From Deltaproteobacteria bacterium (GTDB lineage Bacteria; Desulfobacterota; Desulfomonilia; Desulfomonilales; Desulfomonilaceae), in the NCBI GenBank assembly GCA_021777225.1, contig JAJYDQ010000011.1, positions 1 to 64,000 on the forward strand: a stretch of DNA of 64,000 nucleotides, read 5' to 3'. Positions within the stretch are counted from its first letter, which is position 1, and every line of letters starts with the position of its first letter. Under the pieces are notes generated by a model. It had not been told where the DNA came from, made no database searches, and worked only from the letters and a program-made list of their open reading frames with translations. A program made the position numbers and the translations under genes. Below, piece by piece: positions 25,961 to 36,029 of this stretch.

Positions 25961-28900
25961 ATGCTCAATATTGCAAGATGCAAAGTCGTTGACGAGGTTT
26001 ACGAAAGTAGTCGTAGTCGCGTTTTGCGCGCTGTCAGAGTTGTCGATAATAAACAAGTGATCGTGAAAATTCAAAACAGCGATCATCCGACGATTGGTGA
26101 GATTGTAAGGTACAAACACGAATACCGGATTATTAGTTCACTTATAAACTTGTCGGGAGTACCAAAAATATGTTCTTTGGAAAGAGATCGAAACAGGCTT
26201 GCAATAATTTTTGAGGACATTGGCGCAACATCTTTGGATAGGCTGATGAACTCAACTGTTTTTAGTATGGAAGACTGCATAATCCTGGCTATTCAGATCT
26301 GCGCAACCCTCGGCCAAATACATTCAGAAGGGATAATACACAAAGATCTCAATCCATCCAATATAGTTTTGAATCCGGTTTCCAGACAGCTCAACATCAT
26401 AGATTTTGGTATTTCCACGTGGATGGCGCGTGAAAACACTACGCTGGCAAATCCAAACTCGCTCGAGGGAAGTTTGGCTTACATGTCTCCTGAGCAAACA
26501 GGAAGAATGAACCGACTTTTGGATTATCGTAGTGATTATTATTCCCTAGGGGTAACGCTTTATGAACTGTTCACAGGAAAGCTCCCGTTCAACAGTGTGG
26601 ATCCGCTTGAGCTTGTACACTGCCATATCGCCAGGAAACCAAAACCGCCGAATGAAGCGCACCCAGCGGTTCCCGAACCTATCTCAAATATCATTACTAG
26701 ACTCTTGAGTAAAAACGCTGAGAGCAGGTATCAAAGTATTCATGGTATCCAAGCGGACCTGGAACGATGCCTGACTCAAATCCAGCAAACCGGCAGAATA
26801 GTGTTTTTCGAAGTCGCCCGCTCAGACTTTTCAGAGAAGCTGGAAATTCCTCAACGGCTGTATGGTAGAGAAGAACAGACACAAAACTTGATAGAGGCGT
26901 TTTTTAGAGTGGTTGGTGGGGCTAGAGAGGTTAGTCTTGTTTTCGGGCGAGGAGGCATTGGGAAGACATCTCTGGTAAGGCAGCTTTATAAATCCGTTAT
27001 TAGTCAACGTGGGCATTTTGTATCAGGCAAGTTTGACCGCTTTCGCACTCATGGTGGCCCGTATAGCGCAATCATTATGGCGCTCCGGGAATTTATTCTT
27101 CAGATACTCGGTGAGGACGAAAAAGCAATTGGCGATTGGAAATCTGAGATTCTTAAAGCGTTGGGAGATAGCGCTCAAGTTATTGTGGACTTCATACCTG
27201 AGCTGGAACTAATTATAGGGCCCCAGCCTCGTGTTTCCCGTCTTGAGCCACTCGAAGCAAGAAATCGTTTCTTCATGCTTTTTCAAAGTCTCATACGTGT
27301 TCTATGCCGCGCCGAGCATCCCTTGGTCATGTTTTTGGACGACATCCAATGGGCGGATTCGTCTTCTTTGAAACTCTTAGAACTCATCCTGACCGATCCC
27401 GATACAAAATGTCTTCTTTTGATTGTTGCTTATCGTGATAATGAAATAGGTCCGTATCATCCACTGACAACGATGATCAATATCCTTGAAGGAAAAGATG
27501 TTGTAACGAACCTGTTGCATCTAGATTCTCTACAAATTGAACATGTTACAGAATTAATTGCTGACACATTACGGGCTGACAAGTCTAGCGTGGAAGAGTT
27601 GGCTGGCTTGATTTACCATAAGACGGCTGGAAATCCTTTTTATTTGAAAGAATTTGTAAATGCGCTTTATGAACAGAAATTGCTGGAGTTCGATTTTGAA
27701 CGCGGACTATGGCGGTGGAACGTACCTAAAATCCGAGAGCAAAAAATTTCGGACAATGTTGTAGATTTGGTTGAAGCAAAAATACTGAGATTGCCCACTC
27801 GTACTCAAAATCTCCTCAAGGTTGCCGGCTGCGTTGGCAATCTGTTTGGACTGCACATATTGTCTTGGGCCATCCATGACTCTCTAAGGAATGTGGCAGT
27901 TGATCTCAAGCCAGCGATTTCGGAAGGTCTTGTGTTTCCTGTAGGGACAGGATTTAAATCTGTTGAGCTAGAAATCGAGGAAGCAAATCCCAGCATGAAG
28001 GTTGAGTATCAGTTTGCCCATGATCGGATCCAATACGCCGCATACTCCCTGATACCTGAAAACGAAAGGGCTTTGATTCACCGGAAATTGGGCAGGCTTT
28101 TGCTGGATTCCATCGCGGCGGACTCTTCAGATAACCACATATTTGATGTGGTTGACCAATACAATTCGTCATTCAATATTATTGTGGATGATCAGGAGAA
28201 GTCAGAACTCGCTGAGTTGAATCTTCGCGCCGGCAAGAAAGCTAATATGGCGATGGCGCATGAAGATGCCTTCTCATATTTTCAGGCAGGTTTAAACGCA
28301 TTGGAGGAAGATAGCTGGGAGAAGAATTATGTTTTGACTCTGGAACTTCATGAAGAGGCGATTCAAGCCGCTTATCTTGCAACAAGGTTCAACAATATTG
28401 AGCCATTGTCTTTGGCGGTAATGGAACACACTCGCAGCTTGCTTGACAAAGTTAAAGTTTATGAAATCCGTATACAAGCGTTTATAGCCCAAAACAAACG
28501 AGCGGACGCCGTACTAATATCTCTGGAAATATTGGATCAACTTGGAGAAAAATTTGCGGTCAACCCGAACAAATTGACTGTGATGGTGGATTTCGTCAAA
28601 ACAAGATTGGTCCTTTCTATTCGAAGGATCAAGTCGCTTGCCAACCTATCGGATATGATTGATCGGAACAAAATCGCTACCATGAGGGTCCTGAGGTGTG
28701 TGATTTCGGCTTCGTATACCGCCGCCCCGAATCTGTTCGCCTTAATGGTATTCAGGATGGTACGTCTTTCGGCCAAATACGGGAAGACCAGGCAAACTGC
28801 CTTAGCATTTGCGGCATATGGGATCATTCTTAGTTCAGCCATGGGAGATGTTGACGCTGGTAACCTATTTGGCGATATGGCTCTGGAAATGGTGAGGCGA

Positions 28901-31900
28901 GATGACATTAAAGAAGATCTCGCAAGGATAAATTTTATAGTTTATTCATTTGTAAGAATCTGGCGTTATCCCCTTCGTGACACATTAAAACCTCTCCTGC
29001 AAAATTTTCAGATTGGGCTCGATGTAGGAGACCTGGAATATGCGGCGCTTTCGGCCGCATTTTATTGTACACACTCGTATGGTGTAGGCAAAGATTTGCC
29101 CGAACTCGAAAAGGAAATTGCCAAATATGGTCATTTGATAGGCAAATTGAAGCAAGACACGACTCGACATCTAGTTCAGGTCTATCATCAAGAAGTTCTC
29201 AATTTAACGATCTCTTCCGAGGATCCCTGTAATCTTGTAGGGTCAGCTTTTGATGAAAACAAGATTTTACCTGTTTTGTATGAATCCAACGAAAGGGCTA
29301 TTGTTTCGGCCATGTTTGTACAAAAGCTGCGTTTATGCTATCTTTTTTATGATTATCGAACGGCTGTAGAATATGGAGCCAAGGCCCAACAATATCTCAA
29401 TGGAGCGCAAGGCTCTGTGCTTTTCCCTGTAGCGTTTTTTTATTACTCTTTAGCTTTACTTAGCGTTTTTGATGAATCTAACTTTTACGAGCGGAAAGCC
29501 ATCCTAAGAAAAGTCAATTCGTACCAAAGGCAGCTTGAAAATTGGTCCAGCAAAGCTCCGACAAATTACATGCATAAGTTTCTTTTAGTTGAATCGGAAA
29601 AGTTTCGGGTTTTAGGACGAAACCACGAGGCGAAAAGGCACTACGAATTGGCGATAGCAAAGGCGAGACAAAGTCAATACTTGAATGAAGAAGCTCTGGC
29701 CCATGAAAGAGCAGGTATATTTTACCTTTCAACAGAAGATACTCTAAAGGCGCAAAACGCTATCGAAGAAGCAAGAAACTGCTATTTGACATGGGGAGCC
29801 ATGACTAAAGTTAAACATTTAAATGAAACGTACCCTGAGTTATTGAGCGAGTATCCTTCGCTTACTCCATCTGAATTCAGCGGCGAATCTCCCAAACATA
29901 GAAGGGCCGGTTCTTCCACCGAAGAAAACATCGATCTGACAGCCGTGCTCCGTGCTTCCCAAACGCTTTCGAGTGAAATCATTTTCGAGAACTTGCTTAC
30001 GAAGATGATGAGTATAGTTATTCAAATTGGTGGGGCTGAGAAAGGCTTCTTAATTTTGGAAAAGGAGGGAGCACTTTACATAGAGGCGCGAACAAGTATT
30101 TTAAATGGCGAACATTTTGACTTAAACCCAGTTCAGGTTGTAAACAGCAAAGAATTACCTTCGTCTGTTGTGAACTTTGTCTCCAGAACTTGTGAACCTG
30201 TCATTTTGGATGACGCCCAGAGTGAAAACCCATTTGTTAATGATAATTATGTAACAGAAAAAGGGCCGAAGTCTGTTTTGTGCCTTCCAATCATGCGTGG
30301 TGGGCGATCATCTGGGGTCCTTTACTTGGAGAACAATCAGGCCACTGGGGCTTTTACTGCCGGTAGAGTTGAAATGCTGAAAGTAATTTCCGCCCAGGCG
30401 GCTATATCCATTGAGAACGCCAAGCTCTACAGAAATCTGGAAGAATCTGCCGCTAAGTATCGTTCATTGTTTGAGAACGCCCAAGAAGCAATTTTCATCG
30501 CTCAGGATGGTTACGTGAGATTTTTTAATCCACGATTCACTGATCTTTCAGGATGCTCTTCGCAGGAAGTGTCCTCTCAACCTCTCGCAAGCATGGTATA
30601 TCCAGAGGACCAGAGCATCCTGTCAGAACAACAAATTAAGAGTCTGGGAAAGGAACCTACGCCTAACATTGCTTCCTTCAGGATTGTCCGAAAAGATTCA
30701 ACCGAAGTTTGGGTCCAAAACAACTCCATCGGTGTTGATTGGCTGGGAAGACCGGCCACTTTGAATTTCCTGACTGACATCACTGATATCAAAAAGGCTT
30801 CCGATCTGAATGTTCGTACTGAACGACTTAAAGCCATAGCTGATTTAGCCGGGGGTGTAGCGCACAACTTCAACAATGTCCTCCAAGTAGTGATCTCCGG
30901 CTCTGAACTGGCCTTGGATGATTTGACAAAGGGAGATACTAGTAGAGTCCGGACCAACCTTGAACGGATCCGTGATTCTTCTATATTCGGCGCAGACACC
31001 GTAAAGCGACTCCAGAGCTTTGCAAAGGTCAGGTCTGAAGATACAGAATTGGAGAACAACCTGTTCGATTTATCCAAGATAGTGAGACAGGCTGCTGATA
31101 TAAGTCGCCCATGGTGGAAGACCAACCTCGAGAAGAAGGGCCTTCAAATAAAAATGGGACTTAATCTCAAGGATGGCTGCATGGTATTGGGAAAGGAAAG
31201 CGAACTGTTCGAGGTGTTGATAAATTTGATCAAGAACGCCGCCGAGGCCATGCCGGATGGTGGTAACATCAACATATCGACCCGTGCCGACAGAGACGAC
31301 GTGGTTCTGGAACTACAAGATACCGGGACCGGAATTCCTGAAAGTGATTTGAAGAAAATGTTTGAGCCTTTTTGGACCACCAAAGGAGCTATGGGCACAG
31401 GGTTGGGATTGGCCGTCAGTCACGGGATTATAAGTAGTCATGGAGGGACTATATCCGTTAACAGCAAATTCCGGCATGGCACGACTTTTACGATCAAATT
31501 GCCTCTTTCAAAGGCATCTGTTCAGGAAATTTCTTCTTCTCCCACCAGCATCCTGGACTTAAATCTGAAGGTCCTTGTTATCGACGATACGGAGCCAATA
31601 CTGACGCTCATGCGGGACATGCTCACTGGATACCGTCAGACCGTTTTAACGGCAAAATCTGGAGCGGAAGGTCTCGATATTTTTAAGAATCATGAAATTG
31701 ATATTGTGATTTGCGATCTAGGTATGCCCGGAATGAGCGGCTGGGAAGTTGGAAAAATGGTAAGATCCATATGCGAGGAGAAAGGGATTCTAAAGACGCC
31801 TTTCCTGCTGTTGACCGGATGGGGTGGCCAATCCTTGGGGCCTGACAAAATCGTGGAATCAGGGATCGACGGTGTTTTGGAAAAGCCTATACATAGCCAG

Positions 31901-31954
31901 AGTCTTTGGGGGATGATTCGAAGAGTTGTGAAAAAACGGCTCAACTACAATTAG
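25961..31954 (+). CDS. Giant Ser/Thr kinase-ATPase-GAF-PAS-histidine kinase-receiver protein
   Basis: 1997 residues. Domains in order: a Ser/Thr protein kinase (about 10-275; catalytic HKDLNPSN and IIDFGIS); an AAA/STAND ATPase (about 295-650; P-loop GRGGIGKTS near 328, FLDDIQWAD); a long helical repeat region (about 690-1290); GAF (about 1325-1480); PAS (about 1495-1605); a histidine kinase (phospho-His in GGVAHNFNN near 1630; GTGLGLAVS); and a receiver (VIDDTEP, CDLGMPG near 1918). This layout is known from large bacterial hybrid kinases of the predicted-ATPase type. It joins Ser/Thr and His-Asp signalling in one chain. No partner gene is adjacent. Confidence 0.92.
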   Translation: MLNIARCKVVDEVYESSRSRVLRAVRVVDNKQVIVKIQNSDHPTIGEIVRYKHEYRIISSLINLSGVPKICSLERDRNRLAIIFEDIGATSLDRLMNSTVFSMEDCIILAIQICATLGQIHSEGIIHKDLNPSNIVLNPVSRQLNIIDFGISTWMARENTTLANPNSLEGSLAYMSPEQTGRMNRLLDYRSDYYSLGVTLYELFTGKLPFNSVDPLELVHCHIARKPKPPNEAHPAVPEPISNIITRLLSKNAESRYQSIHGIQADLERCLTQIQQTGRIVFFEVARSDFSEKLEIPQRLYGREEQTQNLIEAFFRVVGGAREVSLVFGRGGIGKTSLVRQLYKSVISQRGHFVSGKFDRFRTHGGPYSAIIMALREFILQILGEDEKAIGDWKSEILKALGDSAQVIVDFIPELELIIGPQPRVSRLEPLEARNRFFMLFQSLIRVLCRAEHPLVMFLDDIQWADSSSLKLLELILTDPDTKCLLLIVAYRDNEIGPYHPLTTMINILEGKDVVTNLLHLDSLQIEHVTELIADTLRADKSSVEELAGLIYHKTAGNPFYLKEFVNALYEQKLLEFDFERGLWRWNVPKIREQKISDNVVDLVEAKILRLPTRTQNLLKVAGCVGNLFGLHILSWAIHDSLRNVAVDLKPAISEGLVFPVGTGFKSVELEIEEANPSMKVEYQFAHDRIQYAAYSLIPENERALIHRKLGRLLLDSIAADSSDNHIFDVVDQYNSSFNIIVDDQEKSELAELNLRAGKKANMAMAHEDAFSYFQAGLNALEEDSWEKNYVLTLELHEEAIQAAYLATRFNNIEPLSLAVMEHTRSLLDKVKVYEIRIQAFIAQNKRADAVLISLEILDQLGEKFAVNPNKLTVMVDFVKTRLVLSIRRIKSLANLSDMIDRNKIATMRVLRCVISASYTAAPNLFALMVFRMVRLSAKYGKTRQTALAFAAYGIILSSAMGDVDAGNLFGDMALEMVRRDDIKEDLARINFIVYSFVRIWRYPLRDTLKPLLQNFQIGLDVGDLEYAALSAAFYCTHSYGVGKDLPELEKEIAKYGHLIGKLKQDTTRHLVQVYHQEVLNLTISSEDPCNLVGSAFDENKILPVLYESNERAIVSAMFVQKLRLCYLFYDYRTAVEYGAKAQQYLNGAQGSVLFPVAFFYYSLALLSVFDESNFYERKAILRKVNSYQRQLENWSSKAPTNYMHKFLLVESEKFRVLGRNHEAKRHYELAIAKARQSQYLNEEALAHERAGIFYLSTEDTLKAQNAIEEARNCYLTWGAMTKVKHLNETYPELLSEYPSLTPSEFSGESPKHRRAGSSTEENIDLTAVLRASQTLSSEIIFENLLTKMMSIVIQIGGAEKGFLILEKEGALYIEARTSILNGEHFDLNPVQVVNSKELPSSVVNFVSRTCEPVILDDAQSENPFVNDNYVTEKGPKSVLCLPIMRGGRSSGVLYLENNQATGAFTAGRVEMLKVISAQAAISIENAKLYRNLEESAAKYRSLFENAQEAIFIAQDGYVRFFNPRFTDLSGCSSQEVSSQPLASMVYPEDQSILSEQQIKSLGKEPTPNIASFRIVRKDSTEVWVQNNSIGVDWLGRPATLNFLTDITDIKKASDLNVRTERLKAIADLAGGVAHNFNNVLQVVISGSELALDDLTKGDTSRVRTNLERIRDSSIFGADTVKRLQSFAKVRSEDTELENNLFDLSKIVRQAADISRPWWKTNLEKKGLQIKMGLNLKDGCMVLGKESELFEVLINLIKNAAEAMPDGGNINISTRADRDDVVLELQDTGTGIPESDLKKMFEPFWTTKGAMGTGLGLAVSHGIISSHGGTISVNSKFRHGTTFTIKLPLSKASVQEISSSPTSILDLNLKVLVIDDTEPILTLMRDMLTGYRQTVLTAKSGAEGLDIFKNHEIDIVICDLGMPGMSGWEVGKMVRSICEEKGILKTPFLLLTGWGGQSLGPDKIVESGIDGVLEKPIHSQSLWGMIRRVVKKRLNYN

Positions 31955-31971
31955 TTGTTATCACATCATAA

Positions 31972-32886
31972 TTATCCAGATCCTATAAATTCAGGGATGT
32001 TTTTTTTGAGAATCTCGAGTAACTTTTTTTCCTGCTCTTGTTTCATAAATGTTGGCTGAATCTTTGGCGCGCGTCTACCAAGAGTCTGGAATTTAACTAA
32101 TCCTAAAGGATTATAGGGGATAGGCCACACTCTTTTCACGCCATACTTGCGCAATAAACGGGCAATAGCGGAGAGATTCTCCTCGGTGTCGGTAATTCCA
32201 GGCGCTAGAGGCACTCGAGAATGGACCTCAACGTCACTTTCTGTGATTAAACGACGAAAATTCTCTAAAATAATCGTATTGGGCTTTCCGCAATAGCGTT
32301 GATGGGCTTCATCGTCCGCGAGTTTGATATCGTAATAGATGAGGTCCAGGTACGGAAGGATTCTGCTCTGAAATGAGCCATAGTCAAAGTATCCCGATGT
32401 TTCTAGAACAATGTGTATGCCTCTGTTCTTAAGATTATTAAGTAACTTGCTGAGATAGTTCGGAAATAGAGTGCATTCCCCACCCGAAATGGTTACCCCT
32501 CCCCCTGAATGCCGGTAATAATCAAAGTCCCGGATCAATATGTCGAAGAGGGATTCTACAGAATAGTAATTGCCAATAAGTCTTAGAGCGTCAGTCGGAC
32601 AAACTTCAGCGCATTTTCCACAGAGATTACATTTGTCCCTGCTAATTCGGCCAGGAACCGCCAAATTTAGAGCGTCATGTTGGCATTCTTTCACACAAGC
32701 CCCACATTTGATACACCTCTCTACTAAAAAGGCCATTTCCGGCCCCATTTCTTGGGCTTCAGGGTTGTGACAGAAAATGCACCTGAGGGGACAACCTTTG
32801 AAAAATACCACGCTACGTATGCCAGGACCATCATGAAAACAGTATCTCTTGATATCAACTACGAGGGGCCTTCTATTCATACGCAT
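31972..32886 (-). CDS. Glycyl-radical enzyme activating protein (radical SAM)
   Basis: 304 residues. The radical-SAM cluster is C-x3-C-x2-C in GCPLRCIFCHNPE. An inserted ferredoxin domain carries two 4Fe-4S motifs (CIKCGACVKEC and CNLCGKCAEVC), as in the activases of dehydratase- and decarboxylase-type glycyl-radical enzymes, and unlike plain PflA. SGGECTLFP is the SAM-binding GGE segment. It makes the Gly radical on the enzyme at 33441-36029. It is third in that operon, 17 bp after the SCP2-like gene. Confidence 0.93.
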   Translation of the reverse strand: MRMNRRPLVVDIKRYCFHDGPGIRSVVFFKGCPLRCIFCHNPEAQEMGPEMAFLVERCIKCGACVKECQHDALNLAVPGRISRDKCNLCGKCAEVCPTDALRLIGNYYSVESLFDILIRDFDYYRHSGGGVTISGGECTLFPNYLSKLLNNLKNRGIHIVLETSGYFDYGSFQSRILPYLDLIYYDIKLADDEAHQRYCGKPNTIILENFRRLITESDVEVHSRVPLAPGITDTEENLSAIARLLRKYGVKRVWPIPYNPLGLVKFQTLGRRAPKIQPTFMKQEQEKKLLEILKKNIPEFIGSG

Positions 32887-32903
32887 TCTCGGAACGAGAA
32901 TTT

Positions 32904-33440
32904 TTAGACGAAAATCCTCTTGAGACCCAACCTTTGAAAAACAAGATCTTTAGCCATGAAGCCAAACTTGTAAAGATAGTTAAGATTACCGTAAACTTGA
33001 ACATCGTTTGCCAACATGGAATCCACTATGTCATTGCCACCCGAAAATATGAATTTCCAAAGAGCCAATACATCTTTAAAGCTTATCTTTAAGTCCCATT
33101 TAGTGGCTCCGCCAGTCCCGACAACCATTGAACCATCATTAAAACAAGCTGTGGCTTGAACTAAATGGTCTTCTGTCTCAAATACGTAAACAGCTTTAAA
33201 GTTCTCGATATTTTCGTGATAGCCTTTCAAGCCTAGAGCTGCGCCAGAGGTATGGTCGGAATGCTCAAAAGCCCATTTCATAAATCCAAGAAATCGTTCC
33301 ACAGACCAATCCTCCGTATTTCCCAACAACCAATCCAAAAATGATGCGCCTTCAGTCATTGTTTCCTCACTGTTAGCAATGCAAATCTGGTCGTCGTAAT
33401 AGAATGATTTAAAGCCTTTCCACGAACCGGGTTTCCCCAT
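32904..33440 (-). CDS. SCP2-like small protein in the glycyl-radical operon
   Basis: 178 residues, no signal peptide. The C-terminal half, with WDLKISFKDVLALWKFIFSG then DSMLANDVQVYGNLNYLYKF, resembles sterol-carrier-protein-2 (SCP2) lipid-binding domains. The N-terminal half is Trp/Phe-rich and not recognised. Its ATG directly abuts the stop of the glycyl-radical enzyme (33441), so the two are translationally coupled. It may hold or present a hydrophobic substrate or product to the enzyme. This is inference; known small subunits of 4-hydroxyphenylacetate decarboxylase are Fe-S proteins and do not look like this. Confidence 0.6.
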   Translation of the reverse strand: MGKPGSWKGFKSFYYDDQICIANSEETMTEGASFLDWLLGNTEDWSVERFLGFMKWAFEHSDHTSGAALGLKGYHENIENFKAVYVFETEDHLVQATACFNDGSMVVGTGGATKWDLKISFKDVLALWKFIFSGGNDIVDSMLANDVQVYGNLNYLYKFGFMAKDLVFQRLGLKRIFV

Positions 33441-36029
33441 CTAGATTTGAATGTCAACGGGAGCGGAAGGCTGCGCTTGTCCAGGTGACAAAAGATATTC
33501 TGTCCGTTCCATTATCTCTTTCTGCATTTGTCGATTAAGATCTACAAAATAGGCGGTGTACCCGGAAACTCTTACTGGAAGATCGAAATACTTCTCAGGA
33601 TGGTTCATTGCTTCTAGGAAAGTTTCTTGGGACGTAACGTTGAACTGGATTTGGATACCACCGTGATTCGTCTCCTCGCCCTTGCCGAAAAAGGCGTCCA
33701 CAGTCGCTGCAAAGTGGTCACACATTATGTTCGGGTCCGGTTCAGGGGTGTATTTGATATTAAGGGCCGCCCCGCTTGAAAGCGCCTGAACAGGCAGTTT
33801 AGCTAGTGAATTCAAGGTTTTGCTCAGATAATGAGTCACATTAGAAACTGGGGTGATCCCGCTGGCAAAGTTAGCTTGGGATCTTCGCCCATTTGGAAGG
33901 GCGCCTGTAAATTTGCCAATGCCAGCATGGAAGGTCATTGTCCAATAGCCAACCCGATAATTGGCGTCTCGGTAATTTTTCCTAGCATAAAATTCTTTGT
34001 CCAAAAAAGAAACAACTTCTATGGCAATTGAATCGGCATAATTATCGTCATTACCGAACTTGGGCGTTTTATTCGTATTTTCAAGTAAACCAAAGATGTC
34101 TGAGAAGCCTTCAAAGTCTGCTTCAAGAGCTTCCAGCAGACGAGAAAAGGGAATCTGCTTTTTGTCGTAAACCCATTTCTTTATGGCGCTTAGGGAATCT
34201 ACGACATCTGCAAGTCCTATGATGGCCGCTCCTGAAGAATTAATTTCCGCCCCGCCTTGAAGAACGTCCATGCCCTTGTCCATAGGGCCTTTGAAAAAAG
34301 CTGACAGAACAGGGGTGGGATAGAATTCCTGATGTGTCTTGCCTAGTTGATCGTTAAGTGTGGTCGCGCGATTAATGAGCCATTTGGTCTGCTCCTGAAA
34401 CGCCAGCCAAAAATCTCGGAATGATCCGAAAGTTGTTGGGTCGCCGGTCTTGGGGCTGATTTGTTTAGGGCCTGTGTGTCTGTGCTTGCCGTCGTAAAGC
34501 GCAAGTTCAAGAGCCGAGGCCAAATTGAGAATTATTGCCGCGTTATGACCAAAAGTCCTCCCGCTGCTAACAGGTTCTACACACCCTACTATTCCATAAT
34601 CTCGAGCTTGCCCTTCCGAATCACCTTTCGACATGAGGGCTTTAAGCACCGCCTTATCATTGTGGATAGCGGGTATAGCCCCAGTTTTTATGTTAACTTC
34701 GCTCAGTCTTTTCAGATAGTCTCTGGAATTTTTATCCGGATGATACCTCGCCGCCAGATTGGGGTCACGAAGGCGCATGAGTTCAGCCGCTCGAAGTATC
34801 AGATAGGTTACGTCGTTAACCGCGTCTTCTCCCTTTTCATCCACCCCACCGATGGTTACAGCCTGATTCGACCCCGTTCCCCCAAATAACTGTTCTCCAG
34901 CTTCCAACATGGTTGGAACATGGTCTCCAATCTTGAGCCAGAGGTAGCAAAGTAGCTCCAAAGCGCACTTGTCATATTCAGTTCGTTTTTGTTTGCAAAG
35001 ACTGGCGACATCCTTTTCGTAAAACGGGTAAAGGAGTTGATCCAGCCTTCCTAGGCTTAGCCCAATGTTGGCGTTTTCGAGGTGTAACGCAGTCCAGCAG
35101 GTCCATATAGCTGTTAAGGCTTCTAAAAATGTATCCGGCTTTGATTCAGGGATTTTTCTATATCGATTCACAATCTCTGACAGTTTGTCTTTCGTTTCGG
35201 CGTCATTTGATGAGGCTGCAAGCCGTGCAGCCTCATCCGCCAGTCTTTTGGAGTAAGAAATGATTCCTTCCAAAACCTCAACAACTGCTGAATAAAATTC
35301 ATATTGCCTAACTTCTTCATCATTCTCAGACGATATTTTCTTTTCCTTGGCATCCAGGATCATACCACTTAGGCCTACCTTCAGGACCATGGAGAAATCA
35401 GGAATACAGTGAGAGATACAGATGGCCTTGCTGGTGAGGAAAAATACCACGTTTTGGAAAAGCTTCATTTCATCGGGATAATCGTCCGTGGTCGGTTCTT
35501 GGAACTGATTACAGTAGTGACGATATCTGGTGATCTCCCAAACGGTTTTCTTCATCCAAGGGGGATAAATTTTAAAATTGAGTTCTTCGGCATCCTTCTT
35601 GGAAATATAGAATGGATTGGACGGTCTGGTAGAAACAGTATTGAGTTCCGGCCACATTACCAGTCCGAAAAGTTCAGGATATAGGAGCACACCTTTAAAC
35701 TTGCTTGTCGTAGAACCTGCGAATGGAGAAGTGTCTTCAACATCGAATCTGTCAGCACCTACATCATGTCTCCCCATCGCCTTTTCATGCCACACTATGG
35801 GCAACCTGTTTTCCAGAACATATCGGTATGTTTTTGCCTTATCGAGAATCGAAATCTTGTTCTTGTCAAACAATCCATTTTGCAAATGATATTGAGTTAT
35901 CAGACGTGGGCGCTCTATGCACATCTCGGGAATAGCGGCGAAATATTTGTCTCTTAGGGCCATGAGTTTCGGGAATTGAGCCAAATCCCAACAAGACAAG
36001 TTCTCGTGGTTAATGGTAATCCCTGCCAT
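33441..36029 (-). CDS. Glycyl-radical enzyme of unknown substrate (PFL2/dehydratase class)
   Basis: 862 residues from ATG 36029 (AAGGAGG 7 nt upstream; the upstream ATG 36086 has none). The active-site thiyl Cys483 is in GIVGCVEPV, with the following Glu kept as in diol dehydratases, choline lyase and arylacetate decarboxylases but not benzylsuccinate-type synthases. The radical Gly823 is in RVSGYTAYF near the C-terminus. Substrate-pocket sequences (GGAEINSSGAAIIGLADV) differ from the common YNFTGPQG of glycerol dehydratase and choline lyase. Expect an O2-sensitive radical lyase, dehydratase or decarboxylase activated by the neighbouring activase; the substrate is not predictable. Confidence 0.9.
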   Translation of the reverse strand: MAGITINHENLSCWDLAQFPKLMALRDKYFAAIPEMCIERPRLITQYHLQNGLFDKNKISILDKAKTYRYVLENRLPIVWHEKAMGRHDVGADRFDVEDTSPFAGSTTSKFKGVLLYPELFGLVMWPELNTVSTRPSNPFYISKKDAEELNFKIYPPWMKKTVWEITRYRHYCNQFQEPTTDDYPDEMKLFQNVVFFLTSKAICISHCIPDFSMVLKVGLSGMILDAKEKKISSENDEEVRQYEFYSAVVEVLEGIISYSKRLADEAARLAASSNDAETKDKLSEIVNRYRKIPESKPDTFLEALTAIWTCWTALHLENANIGLSLGRLDQLLYPFYEKDVASLCKQKRTEYDKCALELLCYLWLKIGDHVPTMLEAGEQLFGGTGSNQAVTIGGVDEKGEDAVNDVTYLILRAAELMRLRDPNLAARYHPDKNSRDYLKRLSEVNIKTGAIPAIHNDKAVLKALMSKGDSEGQARDYGIVGCVEPVSSGRTFGHNAAIILNLASALELALYDGKHRHTGPKQISPKTGDPTTFGSFRDFWLAFQEQTKWLINRATTLNDQLGKTHQEFYPTPVLSAFFKGPMDKGMDVLQGGAEINSSGAAIIGLADVVDSLSAIKKWVYDKKQIPFSRLLEALEADFEGFSDIFGLLENTNKTPKFGNDDNYADSIAIEVVSFLDKEFYARKNYRDANYRVGYWTMTFHAGIGKFTGALPNGRRSQANFASGITPVSNVTHYLSKTLNSLAKLPVQALSSGAALNIKYTPEPDPNIMCDHFAATVDAFFGKGEETNHGGIQIQFNVTSQETFLEAMNHPEKYFDLPVRVSGYTAYFVDLNRQMQKEIMERTEYLLSPGQAQPSAPVDIQI

